A stretch of DNA of 64,000 nt from an uncultured bacterium (GTDB taxonomy: Bacteria > Bacteroidota > Bacteroidia > Bacteroidales > Bacteroidaceae), in NCBI GenBank assembly GCA_905215345.1, contig CAJMPR010000018.1, positions 18,485 to 82,484 of the forward strand, written 5' to 3'. Within the stretch, counting starts at the first letter, position 1. Each line of letters starts with the position of its first letter. This document shows positions 55,157 through 63,981 of the stretch, one piece after another. The position numbers and the translations under genes were made by a program. The notes beneath the pieces were generated by a model. That model was not told where the DNA came from. It saw only the letters and a list, made by a program, of their open reading frames with translations, and did no database searches.

Positions 55157-57013
55157 TTATTCCGCTTCGTGGATTGAATTGTCAATCACCTTAATTTTCT
55201 GTTTGATAAGTTCGATATCTCCTTTCAACTTTTCAACTTTACGGTTGATCTCTGTCAACAGGCTATTACCTTTCTTGGAAGAAGCTGTAAGGAACCCAAG
55301 GTTGTTCTCGTAGGTCTGTAACTCGTTTTTCATATTTTCATATGCGCGTACCAACTTCTCACGTTCCTTGTAAAGAGCTTGCGGGCTACCTTCCTGTATA
55401 TTGCTAATAGATGATTTGAAGTTACTCAACTTTTTGTTAGACGCACTGATGTTGAAGCGTTCGAACAATTTGTCAATCTGACCATGATATTGTTTGTATA
55501 TCTTGTCTTTCTCTTTGAAAGGAACATGTCCTATGGCATTCCATTCCTTCATGAACTCACGGACTAACTGTGTGGCTTCTTCCACATTCATGTCTTCACC
55601 GATAGCGTTCAACTTTTCAATGATATCCTTTTTCTTTTCCAGGTTTTCCTGTTCAATGGATCGCTGGGAAGAAGTAGCTTTATTTTTTTGTTCAAAGAAA
55701 TAGTCACAGGCAGAGATAAAACGTTTCCATACGGCATCTGAGTACTTTTTAGCTACCGGACCGATGGTTTTCCATTCCTTTTGAAGCTTTGTCAATTCCT
55801 CTGCAGTTTCTTTCCAGTCGGTACTTTCTTTCAGAGCTTCGGCTTTTTCACACAGAACACGTTTCTTTTCCAGATTATCGTTCATGCCTTCTTTCAATGC
55901 CTTGAAGAATTCTCCTTTCTTATGGAAAAACTCATCGCATGCTTTACGGAAACGCTCGAATATCTTCACATTCATTTTCTGCGGTGCAAAACCGATAGTT
56001 TTCCATTTATTTTGCAATGCAATGATTTCTCCAGTCTTGTTTTCCCAGGAAGCGAAGTTGCTGAGTTCACTATAATCAATGGCTTCGATGATTTCACAAA
56101 TCACCGTTTTCTGGTCAAGATTATGTTGCTCGGTTTCTTTCAAAGCCTCGAAGTGTTGTTGATGGCGACGGTTTACAGTGGTTGATGCTGCTTTGAAACG
56201 TGCCCATATCTCGTCACGGAGTTCTTTGGCTACAGGTCCTGTATCGCGGAATTCCTGATGTAGCTTTTGTAGTTGGTGGAAGGCAGATACTACATCTATT
56301 TCATCTGCCAGCTTCTCAGCAGCTTCGCACAAATGTGTCTTGATTTCGAGATTCTTTTTGAAGTCATATTCACGGAACTCATTGTTCAGCTTCAACAAGT
56401 CATAGAACTTTTCTACATATAACTGATAGTTCTTCCAAAGTTCATTGGTTTTAGTTTGAGGTACGAGTTTAACCTCATTCCATTGCTGCTGTAACTTCTT
56501 GAATTCCGTATAATTCTTATTAGCATCTTCTGGAGATTCTACCAATTCTTTCAATTCTTCGATGATAGAAAGCTTGATTTGCAGATTCAGTTCTTTTTGT
56601 TTCTCAACTTCTGCATTGAGTGAGCTTCTTTTTTCTTTAATGACAGACATGGCATTTTTGAATTCTTCTTCCAATGCGTCGGCTTGCGGAATGAAATTCT
56701 CTATTGCTCCCCCGTTCTCAATGAATAGCTTCTTGGCAGCTTCCTGTTCTGCGTTATGTAGTTTGTAGAAAATCTGTTTCAAACTGTCTATTTCCGACTT
56801 CGCAGCATTCTCTACGTCTTCGGTGATTTCTTTCAGTTTGCTTAGGATTTCTTCTTTTGTGATTTTTTGAACTGATTCAGCCGGTTTTTCAGAGGCAAAA
56901 TCTTCTTCAGCGGGAGTCTCCGTTGTTGCCGGCTCGGAAACCTCTGCTGTCTTTTTTTCTTCTTCTAATTCCACCGGCTTTTCGGGGAGATTAGTGTCAA
57001 GAGTGTCCGTCAT
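55157..57013 (-). CDS. DUF349 repeat protein
   Basis: A 618-residue, highly helical and charged cytoplasmic protein. After an acidic N-terminus (about 1-55, rich in E, P, T) it contains about five DUF349 repeats of some 70 residues, each with a W-IGP/FAP-type motif: QQWNEVKLVPQTKTNELW, HQEFRDTGPVAKELRDEIW, NKWKTIGFAPQKMNVKIF, KEWKTIGPVAKKYSDAVW and KEWNAIGHVPFKEKDKIY. Coiled coils fill the ends. The function of DUF349 proteins is not established. Confidence 0.88.
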   Translation of the reverse strand: MTDTLDTNLPEKPVELEEEKKTAEVSEPATTETPAEEDFASEKPAESVQKITKEEILSKLKEITEDVENAAKSEIDSLKQIFYKLHNAEQEAAKKLFIENGGAIENFIPQADALEEEFKNAMSVIKEKRSSLNAEVEKQKELNLQIKLSIIEELKELVESPEDANKNYTEFKKLQQQWNEVKLVPQTKTNELWKNYQLYVEKFYDLLKLNNEFREYDFKKNLEIKTHLCEAAEKLADEIDVVSAFHQLQKLHQEFRDTGPVAKELRDEIWARFKAASTTVNRRHQQHFEALKETEQHNLDQKTVICEIIEAIDYSELSNFASWENKTGEIIALQNKWKTIGFAPQKMNVKIFERFRKACDEFFHKKGEFFKALKEGMNDNLEKKRVLCEKAEALKESTDWKETAEELTKLQKEWKTIGPVAKKYSDAVWKRFISACDYFFEQKNKATSSQRSIEQENLEKKKDIIEKLNAIGEDMNVEEATQLVREFMKEWNAIGHVPFKEKDKIYKQYHGQIDKLFERFNISASNKKLSNFKSSISNIQEGSPQALYKEREKLVRAYENMKNELQTYENNLGFLTASSKKGNSLLTEINRKVEKLKGDIELIKQKIKVIDNSIHEAE

Positions 57014-57129
57014 TTGTATTTACTTTTTAGAAACGGGATACCCCGTTCGGGTTACATTAGGCTACAAATTAATGAAATAAAATGATTACTTCATACTTTT
57101 TTCTTTGATTTTTTTCTCTTTTTGCCGTT

Positions 57130-58476
57130 TTAAGATAACAATACGGTGATACCCATATACATCATCATGCCGATAATGTCATTGGTAATCGAAATAAACG
57201 GTCCTGTGGCGATGGCCGGGTCTACTTTCAGCTTCTCGAGAGTCATGGGAACCAGCGTTCCGAAAATGGAAGCAAACATTACAACGGCAAATAAACTGAT
57301 AGATACCGAGTAGGTTACGGTAGCCGTACCGCCAAACCGTATGAAATTGTATATATATACCAGCAAAGAGATTATTGTTGCATTGATAATTGCTACGATG
57401 GATTCCTTGGCAACCTGCTTGAAAGTGTCTTTGGCATCCAGTGAACTGTTAGCGAGACCTTGCACAATGATTGCGGAAGATTGTGTTCCCACATTACCGC
57501 CTGTACCGCCAATCAATGGAATATAGAGCGCCATTTCGGGGTGTGCGGCAAAGGTCGTATCAAAATTACCCAATATCATGGAGTTTCCAATACCGCCCAG
57601 CATACCGATGAGCAGCCATGGGAGACGGGCAGAAGTCTGACGCATTACATTATCGTCCGTTTCTACGTCTTGGGACAAACCGGAAGCCAACTGATAATCA
57701 CGTTCCGATTGTTCACGTACCTCGTCCATAACGTCATCTACGGTGATTTGACCTACCAAACGGCCGATACTGTCGACAACGGGAACAGCTACCAAGTCAT
57801 ACTTTTCGATGATTTGCGCTACTTCATCGGTAGGAGTGTCCACGTGTACGGAAATCGGGTCTTTTCTCATTACATGTTTCACTTTGGAGACAGAGGGAGA
57901 GGTAATCATCTTCTTCAACGGGAATACACCTTGCAGGCGGTCTTCATCGTCAATGACGTATACATAATAAATTTCGTCCAGTTTTTCGGCTTGTTGGCGC
58001 ATTTCTTTCAGACACTCAGGCATACTCCAGTTCTCGTTCACGGTCACCATTTCGGTACCCATTAAACCACCGGCCGTATCTTCGTCGTACTTCAACAAGT
58101 CTACGATGTCGCCTGCCTGCTCTATATCTTCGATATGCGAAAGAACCTCTTCCTGCTTGTCTTCATCCAATTCACGCATCAGGTCTACGGCATCATCCGT
58201 ATCCATGTAGTCCACAAAGCGTTTGGCGATAGTCTCTGACGGCAGAAGTTCCAAAAAGTCTTTCCGGACATCTTCATCCATCTCTACCAATACGTCCGCG
58301 GCAGTCTCATTGTCGAGAAGACGATAAACGAAGCGGGCTTCTTCCGGAGCAAGATCATTGCATAATTCGGCAATATCCGCTGGATGAAGATCGGTAAGGA
58401 GAGTCTTAACGTTCTCCGCGTCTTTTTGGTCAATAAAGCTTTTTACTTTATCAATATATTCTTCGTTTATTTCCAT
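57130..58476 (-). CDS. mgtE: Magnesium transporter MgtE
   Basis: A 448-residue magnesium channel. An N-terminal acidic superhelical domain (PADIAELCNDLAPEEARFVY and repeats), two CBS domains (about 135-250; GGLMGTEMVTV, VMRKDPISVHVDTPTDE, VGQITVDDVMDEV) that gate in response to Mg2+, and a five-helix C-terminal membrane domain with GGTGGNVGTQSSAIIVQGLA. The start at 58476 (MEINEEYID) is preferred to an ATG at 58500, which would use repeat-derived sequence. Confidence 0.95.
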   Translation of the reverse strand: MEINEEYIDKVKSFIDQKDAENVKTLLTDLHPADIAELCNDLAPEEARFVYRLLDNETAADVLVEMDEDVRKDFLELLPSETIAKRFVDYMDTDDAVDLMRELDEDKQEEVLSHIEDIEQAGDIVDLLKYDEDTAGGLMGTEMVTVNENWSMPECLKEMRQQAEKLDEIYYVYVIDDEDRLQGVFPLKKMITSPSVSKVKHVMRKDPISVHVDTPTDEVAQIIEKYDLVAVPVVDSIGRLVGQITVDDVMDEVREQSERDYQLASGLSQDVETDDNVMRQTSARLPWLLIGMLGGIGNSMILGNFDTTFAAHPEMALYIPLIGGTGGNVGTQSSAIIVQGLANSSLDAKDTFKQVAKESIVAIINATIISLLVYIYNFIRFGGTATVTYSVSISLFAVVMFASIFGTLVPMTLEKLKVDPAIATGPFISITNDIIGMMMYMGITVLLS

Positions 58477-58483
58477 AACTATA

Positions 58484-58586
58484 AATATGCTAATGTGCAA
58501 ATATGCTAATATGCCAAAGTACTAATTGATTTCACCGTGTGCCGCATGGCTATTAGCACATTGGCACATTACTTACATTAGCACAT
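58484..58586. repeat. Octad-repeat element reaching into the rsmA 3' end
   Basis: Six 8-nt steps from 58484: AATATGCT, AATGTGCA, AATATGCT, AATATGCC, AAAGTACT, AATTGATT. Complementary units from 58554: TAGCACAT, TGGCACAT, TACTTACAT (9 nt), TAGCACAT. The right block is inside rsmA and encodes its last residues. Confidence 0.75.
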
Positions 58587-59365
58587 TTCAACGCTTCTTC
58601 CACTCGATTAGTCAAGTCTATAAATTCTTGTACTGAAAGTTGTTCCGGACGTTTGTTGAAGATAATGTCTTCCGTTAACGGACAATCCTTACCGAGTATG
58701 GGCTTGATAGAGTTTCGTAAAGTCTTGCGACGTTGATTGAAAGTTGTTTTTACAACCTGCTTGAACAGCTTTTCGTTACATCCCAGTTGTTGTGTGCTAT
58801 TGCGCGTCATACGGATAACTGCGCTTTTTACTTTGGGAGGCGGATTGAAAACATGTTCATGAACGGTAAAAAGATATTCTACCTTATACCATGCCTGTAT
58901 CAGGATACTGAGAATGCCATATGTTTTGCTCCCCGGTCCGGCGGCAATACGTTCGGCAACTTCCTTCTGTATCATGCCCGTACAGCACGGAATCAGATTT
59001 TTATTTTCCAACATCTTAAAAAAAATCTGGCTGGATATATTATAGGGATAATTTCCTGTCAGAACGAAAGGCTGACCGTCGAACAATCGTTCCAGGTTCA
59101 TTTTGAGAAAATCATCTTCAATGATATTGTCTTCTAATTGTGGATAGGCTTCTCGTAGGTATGCTACCGATTCGTAATCTACCTCTACCACTTTGACCGG
59201 GCGCTCTTTGGGTAAGAGAAATTGCGTTAATACACCCATACCCGGACCTACTTCCAATATCGGAAGTCCGGGACAAGCATCTACTGTATCGGCTATATCC
59301 TGTGCTACTTTTAAGTCTTTCAGGAAATGCTGGCCGAGAAACTTTTTAGGCTTTACTAATCTCAT
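58553..59365 (-). CDS. rsmA: 16S rRNA dimethyladenosine transferase (KsgA/RsmA)
   Basis: A 270-residue enzyme dimethylating A1518 and A1519 of 16S rRNA. Motifs: KKFLGQHFLKDLKVAQDI, SAM-binding LEVGPGMGVLT, catalytic LTGNYPYNISSQIFF and C-terminal FNQRRKTLRNSI. The last ten residues, CANVSNVPMC, are encoded by the octad repeat at 58554-58586, and the stop codon lies within it; they are unlikely to be part of the ancestral protein. Confidence 0.95.
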   Translation of the reverse strand: MRLVKPKKFLGQHFLKDLKVAQDIADTVDACPGLPILEVGPGMGVLTQFLLPKERPVKVVEVDYESVAYLREAYPQLEDNIIEDDFLKMNLERLFDGQPFVLTGNYPYNISSQIFFKMLENKNLIPCCTGMIQKEVAERIAAGPGSKTYGILSILIQAWYKVEYLFTVHEHVFNPPPKVKSAVIRMTRNSTQQLGCNEKLFKQVVKTTFNQRRKTLRNSIKPILGKDCPLTEDIIFNKRPEQLSVQEFIDLTNRVEEALKCANVSNVPMC

Positions 59366-59437
59366 GTATTCACTAAATCGTTACTTTTGCTCCGCAAATA
59401 TGAAGTGAGCCAATCTATTAAAAATAAGTAAGCTTAT

Positions 59438-59469
59438 TTTGTTCAATTTTCGGTTTACCCCTATATTTG
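59438..59469 (+). promoter_or_regulatory. Consensus promoter for the flippase-like gene
   Basis: TTTG (59438-59441), 20 nt, then TATATTTG (59462-59469): a full Bacteroides consensus promoter. Three 7-nt units (ATTACAA, ATTGCAA, ATTACGG; 59504-59524) lie in the leader. Confidence 0.65.
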
Positions 59470-59473
59470 CAGA

Positions 59474-59481
59474 GCAAAGGT
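59474..59481 (-). promoter_or_regulatory. -7 box for rsmA
   Basis: TACCTTTG on the minus strand, matching TAnnTTTG, directly beside the rightward promoter. It lies about 108 nt upstream of the rsmA start. Confidence 0.35.
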
Positions 59482-59555
59482 AGTTCTTTTCGGTGAATAA
59501 TGGATTACAAATTGCAAATTACGGAGTCAGAAGCGTGAAATTTTAGAGGAAAGAG

Positions 59556-60539
59556 ATGAATAAACTATTAAAAAAAACACTGAAAATCGTTTTACCCATT
59601 CTTTTGGGCAGCTTTATCCTCTATTGGGTGTATCGTGATTTCGACTTTGTACGTGCTAAGGAAGTGCTTCTTCATGGAACGAATTGGGGATGGATGTTGT
59701 TTTCCTTGCTTTTCGGTGTAATGAGCCATGTGTTTCGTGGCTGGCGTTGGCGGCAAACTCTGGAGCCTTTGGGGGCCTATCCGAAACGGAGTGATTGTGT
59801 AGATGCTATTTTTGTTTCGTATGCCACCAATTTATTGCTGCCTCGTGTCGGCGAAGTGTCCCGTTGTGGAGTGCTGGCTAAATATGATAATGTGTCTTTT
59901 TCAAAATCATTGGGTACGGTGGTAACTGAACGTCTGGTAGATACATTGTGTATTCTTTTGATTACCGGAATTACTTTTCTTGCACAAATGCCTGTTTTTC
60001 TTCGCTTTTTTCAGGAAACGGGTACTAAGATACCTTCTCTGGCGCATTTAGTGACATCTGTGTGGTTCTATATTATTCTGCTTTGTATAGTCGGTGTATT
60101 GATACTGGCATACTATCTGCTGCGTATGCTTTCGTTTTTTGAAAAAGTGAAAGGAGTAGTGCTGAATGTTTGTGAAGGGATCATGTCACTCCGTAATGTG
60201 AAGAATGTTCCTTTGTTTGTTATCTACACGTTACTTATATGGGCATGCTACTTTTATCACTTTTATATTACCTTCTATTGCTTTTCATTTACTGATCATT
60301 TAACGTTTCAGGCTGCTATGGTGATGTTCGTCAGTGGCACTTTTGCTGTGATAGTTCCTACGCCTAACGGAGCAGGTCCCTGGCATTTCGCTGTTATCAC
60401 TATGATGATGCTTTATGGAGTAAATGCAACTGACGCGGGTGTCTTTGCATTGATAGTTCATGGCATTCAGACATTGCTGGTGGTCGTTCTTGGCATTTAT
60501 GGCGGATTGCATCTTTCATTAGTGAATCGTACGAAATAA
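59556..60539 (+). CDS. Flippase-like membrane protein (UPF0104 / LPG synthase TM family)
   Basis: A 327-residue inner-membrane protein with eight or so TM helices. Family motifs are FGVMSHVFRGWRWRQTLEPLG, SYATNLLLPRVGEVSRCGVLAKYDN, VTERLVDTLCILLI and the C-terminal FVIVPTPNGAGPWHFAV-type segment (here FAVIVPTPNGAGPWHFAV). The MprF catalytic domain is absent, so it is not a lysyl-PG synthase itself. It may move lipids or lipid-linked sugars. Confidence 0.88.
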   Translation: MNKLLKKTLKIVLPILLGSFILYWVYRDFDFVRAKEVLLHGTNWGWMLFSLLFGVMSHVFRGWRWRQTLEPLGAYPKRSDCVDAIFVSYATNLLLPRVGEVSRCGVLAKYDNVSFSKSLGTVVTERLVDTLCILLITGITFLAQMPVFLRFFQETGTKIPSLAHLVTSVWFYIILLCIVGVLILAYYLLRMLSFFEKVKGVVLNVCEGIMSLRNVKNVPLFVIYTLLIWACYFYHFYITFYCFSFTDHLTFQAAMVMFVSGTFAVIVPTPNGAGPWHFAVITMMMLYGVNATDAGVFALIVHGIQTLLVVVLGIYGGLHLSLVNRTK

Positions 60540-60569
60540 AAAGGTTTTCTACCTAAAGAGGAAACTTTC

Positions 60570-60691
60570 TTTCTTAGTAAGTAAAACTGTAAATCAAGCC
60601 TTCATTTTTATGAATTAAGCTTTCAGTTATAAGAATTGAGCCTTTATTCTTATAAATCAAACCTTGATTTATAGTTTTACTTACTAAGAAA
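60570..60691. repeat. Long hairpin containing four 21-nt units
   Basis: Arms 60570-60598 and 60663-60691 match at 28 of 29 positions. Between and over them, four units start at 60591, 60612, 60633 and 60654 (exact 21-nt steps) with AAATCAAGCC, GAATTAAGCT, GAATTGAGCC and AAATCAAACC. It separates the flippase-like gene from the next rightward gene and could terminate or insulate. Confidence 0.8.
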
Positions 60692-60738
60692 CTAACTTTT
60701 TAAAAGTAGAAAGAGTTTTTTAATTAGCTTAGAATACA

Positions 60739-60746
60739 TATATTTG
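60739..60746 (+). promoter_or_regulatory. -7 box for the degenerate-peptidase pair
   Basis: TATATTTG fits TAnnTTTG; a TTTT at 60717-60720 lies 18 nt upstream. The start codon follows 21 nt later. Confidence 0.45.
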
Positions 60747-60767
60747 TATTTATAAAATTGGGATACT

Positions 60768-61622
60768 ATGAATCATATGAGAAGCTATCTGCTGGCAATT
60801 ACTATATGCTTGCCGTTGGTGGAAGGAATGGCACAGTCTTTCCGGAAAATATTAGAGCGTCCGGTAAATATAATTCGGTCGGCATGGGAAAAAGACCAAA
60901 ATGGTAATACCGTATTGAACTATTATAATGATGATTATTGTCATTATTATCTGTATCAGGTGAATGATAAATGTTATAAACTGATACCCGGAAAGAATAC
61001 TGTTTTTAGAGATGATAAACAATCGCAAGTTACTAATTCCACTTATAAATCAGAAAGTCCCGGTTCTACTCAATATAGTGTCTCTTATATGTATTTCCGT
61101 GGAAGTTTTCCTAAATCATTCAATATCAATACACCCTATGCTCTTCCGGTAAAAAATGGCATGAAGACAGGCTGGAAAACGGATGTGCGGGAATCGTACA
61201 AAACACTGCGGTTTCGTATAGCCCAGGGCGATACGGTTTATGCTACCCGTGGAGGAGTTGCTTGTAGTACCGTATTACCCAGACAGTTATTGATATATCA
61301 TGCCGATTGTACCTTTGCAGCTTATCTTGCTATGGATAAGAATTTTATATCTCCAGGTGACGAGGTGCATACCGGGCAGCCTGTAGGAATTGCCGGATCT
61401 GCAGGAGTTCCCATTTCTTTCTTTTTCCTTGATGAGAATAAGTTTGCCGGGATGGAGGCCTCCGGATATGCTTACTCGCATTTCATACCGGTATTTCGTA
61501 CGGCGGATGGAGACAAGAAACTCGAAGAAAAGGTAATGTATGAGGCTCTTGTCAATGATGAACTAATTATGTTAGACATGAATAAACGTGAACAAAAAAA
61601 GTATTTAAAACATAAGAGATAA
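60768..61622 (+). CDS. M23/LytM-like protein lacking zinc ligands
   Basis: A 284-residue secreted protein with an N-terminal signal peptide (about 4-22). The C-terminal half follows the M23 beta-sheet pattern: ALPVKNGMKTGW, IAQGDTVYATRGGVACSTV, LLIYHADCTFAAYLAMDKNF, SPGDEVHTGQPVGIAGSAG. But the first zinc-binding His and Asp are missing and the final HLH motif is replaced by ISFFFLDE. It is predicted not to be a peptidase; like known degenerate LytM factors it may regulate or bind instead. It is followed after 1 nt by the next gene. Confidence 0.75.
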   Translation: MNHMRSYLLAITICLPLVEGMAQSFRKILERPVNIIRSAWEKDQNGNTVLNYYNDDYCHYYLYQVNDKCYKLIPGKNTVFRDDKQSQVTNSTYKSESPGSTQYSVSYMYFRGSFPKSFNINTPYALPVKNGMKTGWKTDVRESYKTLRFRIAQGDTVYATRGGVACSTVLPRQLLIYHADCTFAAYLAMDKNFISPGDEVHTGQPVGIAGSAGVPISFFFLDENKFAGMEASGYAYSHFIPVFRTADGDKKLEEKVMYEALVNDELIMLDMNKREQKKYLKHKR

Positions 61623-61623
61623 T

Positions 61624-62409
61624 ATGAAGCGGCTGTTGTTCTTGGGGTTATTCTTCATTCCATTTTGTGGGATTGATGCGCAATATTTGCAATTGAATTA
61701 TGCTGGCGATCCTCTTCCTGATAAAGATAAAGTATGGATAGAACGCTTTCTGGCGTATGAAATTGATTTTTATTCCCAATTTGGCTTGTCGGATACCACT
61801 CATCTCCAACTGACGATATTTGATAAAAGACAAGATGCTTTAGACTATTTGGGTGATTTAAAAGTCCCTTTGTTTTCTTTGCAGACTTCCGGAATGTATC
61901 TTCCCAAACGGAAGGAAGCCGTTGTCTTGGGACGTGAAAAATGGCGGGAGAAAAGTTCGAAGATAGTAATCAATGGATTGACATATCATTTGAACCGCCA
62001 AACGATTAAACAACTTCCCGGCTGGTTGAATGTAGGATTAGCAGAATACTTTGAGCATTGTGAACTCGGGAAAAAAGGACTTAAACATTCACTTGGTAAT
62101 TATGAACTTGGACGAATACGGACTATGTACATGCTTGGTGAGATCGATCTGAAATCATTTATAAACAATGCCCAGGGAGATTTTCGTAAAAAACTGCACA
62201 ACGATGAAAATTATGCTTATGTTCTATCTCATGCACTTGTAACTTTCTGCTTAGAGATTGTAGAAAAAGACTTTATGAAAAACCTCCTATCTTCGTTGAA
62301 TAAAAAGGATGGGAATAGAGTTAGTTATCAGGAGAGAATAAATTCTATTTATCCCGGAGGATTCGGGCAATTCGAGCAAGACTTTTCCGATTTTTGTAAC
62401 CGTGATTAA
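61624..62409 (+). CDS. DUF1570-like protein lacking the HExxH motif
   Basis: A 261-residue secreted protein with signal peptide about 1-19 (CGIDAQ). The arrangement resembles DUF1570/peptidase-MA-like gluzincins: an N-terminal beta region (LQLTIFDKRQDALDYLG), then a helix followed by LPGWLNVGLAEYFE. In active members the helix carries HExxH; here it reads INGLTYHLNRQ, so the zinc site is lost. The W-L-x-x-G-L-A-E-Y motif is retained. It is coupled to the degenerate M23 gene (1-nt gap). Family assignment is tentative. Confidence 0.6.
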   Translation: MKRLLFLGLFFIPFCGIDAQYLQLNYAGDPLPDKDKVWIERFLAYEIDFYSQFGLSDTTHLQLTIFDKRQDALDYLGDLKVPLFSLQTSGMYLPKRKEAVVLGREKWREKSSKIVINGLTYHLNRQTIKQLPGWLNVGLAEYFEHCELGKKGLKHSLGNYELGRIRTMYMLGEIDLKSFINNAQGDFRKKLHNDENYAYVLSHALVTFCLEIVEKDFMKNLLSSLNKKDGNRVSYQERINSIYPGGFGQFEQDFSDFCNRD

Positions 62410-62431
62410 ACTGATTCTGAAATATAACCCT

Positions 62432-62439
62432 TATATTTG
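62432..62439 (+). promoter_or_regulatory. -7 box for pepD
   Basis: TATATTTG fits TAnnTTTG, 23 nt before the start codon. No clear -33 TTTG. Confidence 0.45.
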
Positions 62440-62461
62440 CGAAAACTAACTTTTTAGAATT

Positions 62462-63919
62462 ATGAGTACAATCTTACAGTTAGCTCCACAGAATGTGTGG
62501 AAGCATTTCTATTCACTGACCCAAATTCCACGTCCGTCAGGACATATGGAGAGGATTACCGAGTTTCTTGTAAATTTTGGTAAGGGGTTGGGATTGGAAT
62601 CTTTTGTCGATGAAGTCGGCAATGTTATTATCCGTAAGCCTGCCACTCCGGGTATGGAAAACCGCAAAGGCGTCATCCTTCAGGCGCACATGGACATGGT
62701 GCCGCAAAAGAACAACGATACCGTTCACGATTTTACGAAAGATCCTATTGAAACTTATATTGACGGCGATTGGGTGAAGGCCAAAGGGACTACTCTGGGT
62801 GCCGACAACGGTTTGGGGGTTGCCGCTATTATGGCAGTGCTCGAAGCGAAAGACCTGAAACACAGTTTGTTGGAGGCTTTGATTACCAAAGATGAGGAGA
62901 CAGGCATGTATGGGGCATTCGGTTTGAAACCCGGTACGCTGAAAGGTGAAATCCTGCTGAACCTTGACTCCGAAGACGAAGGCGAACTTTATATCGGTTG
63001 TGCCGGTGGTATTGATATTACCGCAACGCTGGAATATAAGGAAGAAGCGCCTGCTGCCGATTTTGTTGCCCGCAAGATAACCTTGAAAGGGTTGCGTGGC
63101 GGACATTCCGGTTTGGAAATCAACCAAGGGCGTGGTAATGCCAATAAGTTGCTGGCACGTATCGTACATGATTTACTGATTGAATTTGACAGCCAGTTGG
63201 CAAGCTTTGAAGGTGGCAATATGCGTAATGCCATTCCACGTGAAGCGCATGCAGTGCTGGTGTTCAATCCCGAAGATATGGAAGGATTGGAAGACTACAT
63301 CAAGGAATATGAAACGCAACTCAACGCTGAATACACTCCGATTGAAGAAGGAATTACTTTGAAGTTGGAAAACGTAGAACTGCCTGCTGCCGTTGTACCT
63401 GCCGAAATTCAGGATAACATGATTAGTTGTCTGATGGCTTGTCAGAACGGTGTGATGCGTGTAATCCCTACGGTATCCGATACGGTGGAAACTTCCTCCA
63501 ACCTTGCTATCGTGACTATTGCCGGTGGTAAAGCAAAAGTTTGTATTCTGGCACGCAGTTCTTGCGATACAATGAAAGACTTCCTGGCAGACAGCCTGAC
63601 CGCTTGTTTCTCTATGGCAGGCATGAAAGTAGAGTTGAGCGGAGGTTATTCCGGCTGGCAGCCTAATGTGGATTCTCCGATTTTGCATGCCATGAAGTTG
63701 TCCTATAAGCAACAGTTTGGTGTAGAACCTGCTGTGAAGGTTATTCATGCGGGATTGGAATGTGGTATTATCGGTGCCAACTGTCCGGGACTCGATATGA
63801 TTTCTTTTGGTCCGACTTTGCGTTCTCCGCACTCACCGGACGAACGCGCGTATATTCCGACTGTGCCGAAGTTCTATGATTTCCTGGTAGCTACGTTGGA
63901 ACAGACACCGGAGAAATAG
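62462..63919 (+). CDS. pepD: Aminoacyl-histidine dipeptidase (M20C)
   Basis: A 485-residue cytosolic zinc dipeptidase that cleaves Xaa-His and other dipeptides. Metal-binding and catalytic motifs are present: LQAHMDMVPQKN (H, catalytic D), GTTLGADNGLGVAA (D), TKDEETGMYGAFGL (EE), LNLDSEDEGELYIG (D) and the C-terminal GPTLRSPHSPDERAYI (H). Full length. A terminator follows at 63949. Confidence 0.95.
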   Translation: MSTILQLAPQNVWKHFYSLTQIPRPSGHMERITEFLVNFGKGLGLESFVDEVGNVIIRKPATPGMENRKGVILQAHMDMVPQKNNDTVHDFTKDPIETYIDGDWVKAKGTTLGADNGLGVAAIMAVLEAKDLKHSLLEALITKDEETGMYGAFGLKPGTLKGEILLNLDSEDEGELYIGCAGGIDITATLEYKEEAPAADFVARKITLKGLRGGHSGLEINQGRGNANKLLARIVHDLLIEFDSQLASFEGGNMRNAIPREAHAVLVFNPEDMEGLEDYIKEYETQLNAEYTPIEEGITLKLENVELPAAVVPAEIQDNMISCLMACQNGVMRVIPTVSDTVETSSNLAIVTIAGGKAKVCILARSSCDTMKDFLADSLTACFSMAGMKVELSGGYSGWQPNVDSPILHAMKLSYKQQFGVEPAVKVIHAGLECGIIGANCPGLDMISFGPTLRSPHSPDERAYIPTVPKFYDFLVATLEQTPEK

Positions 63920-63948
63920 TAGAAGCTATACTTCATAAATAAGGTAAA

Positions 63949-63981
63949 GAAGGTGTCTGAAAAGGATACCTTCTTTTTTTT
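63949..63981 (+). terminator. Terminator after pepD
   Basis: GAAGGTGTC (63949-63957) pairs with GATACCTTC (63965-63973) with one G-T, loop of 7, followed by eight T residues. The remaining 20 nt to the window end show nothing. Confidence 0.85.
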
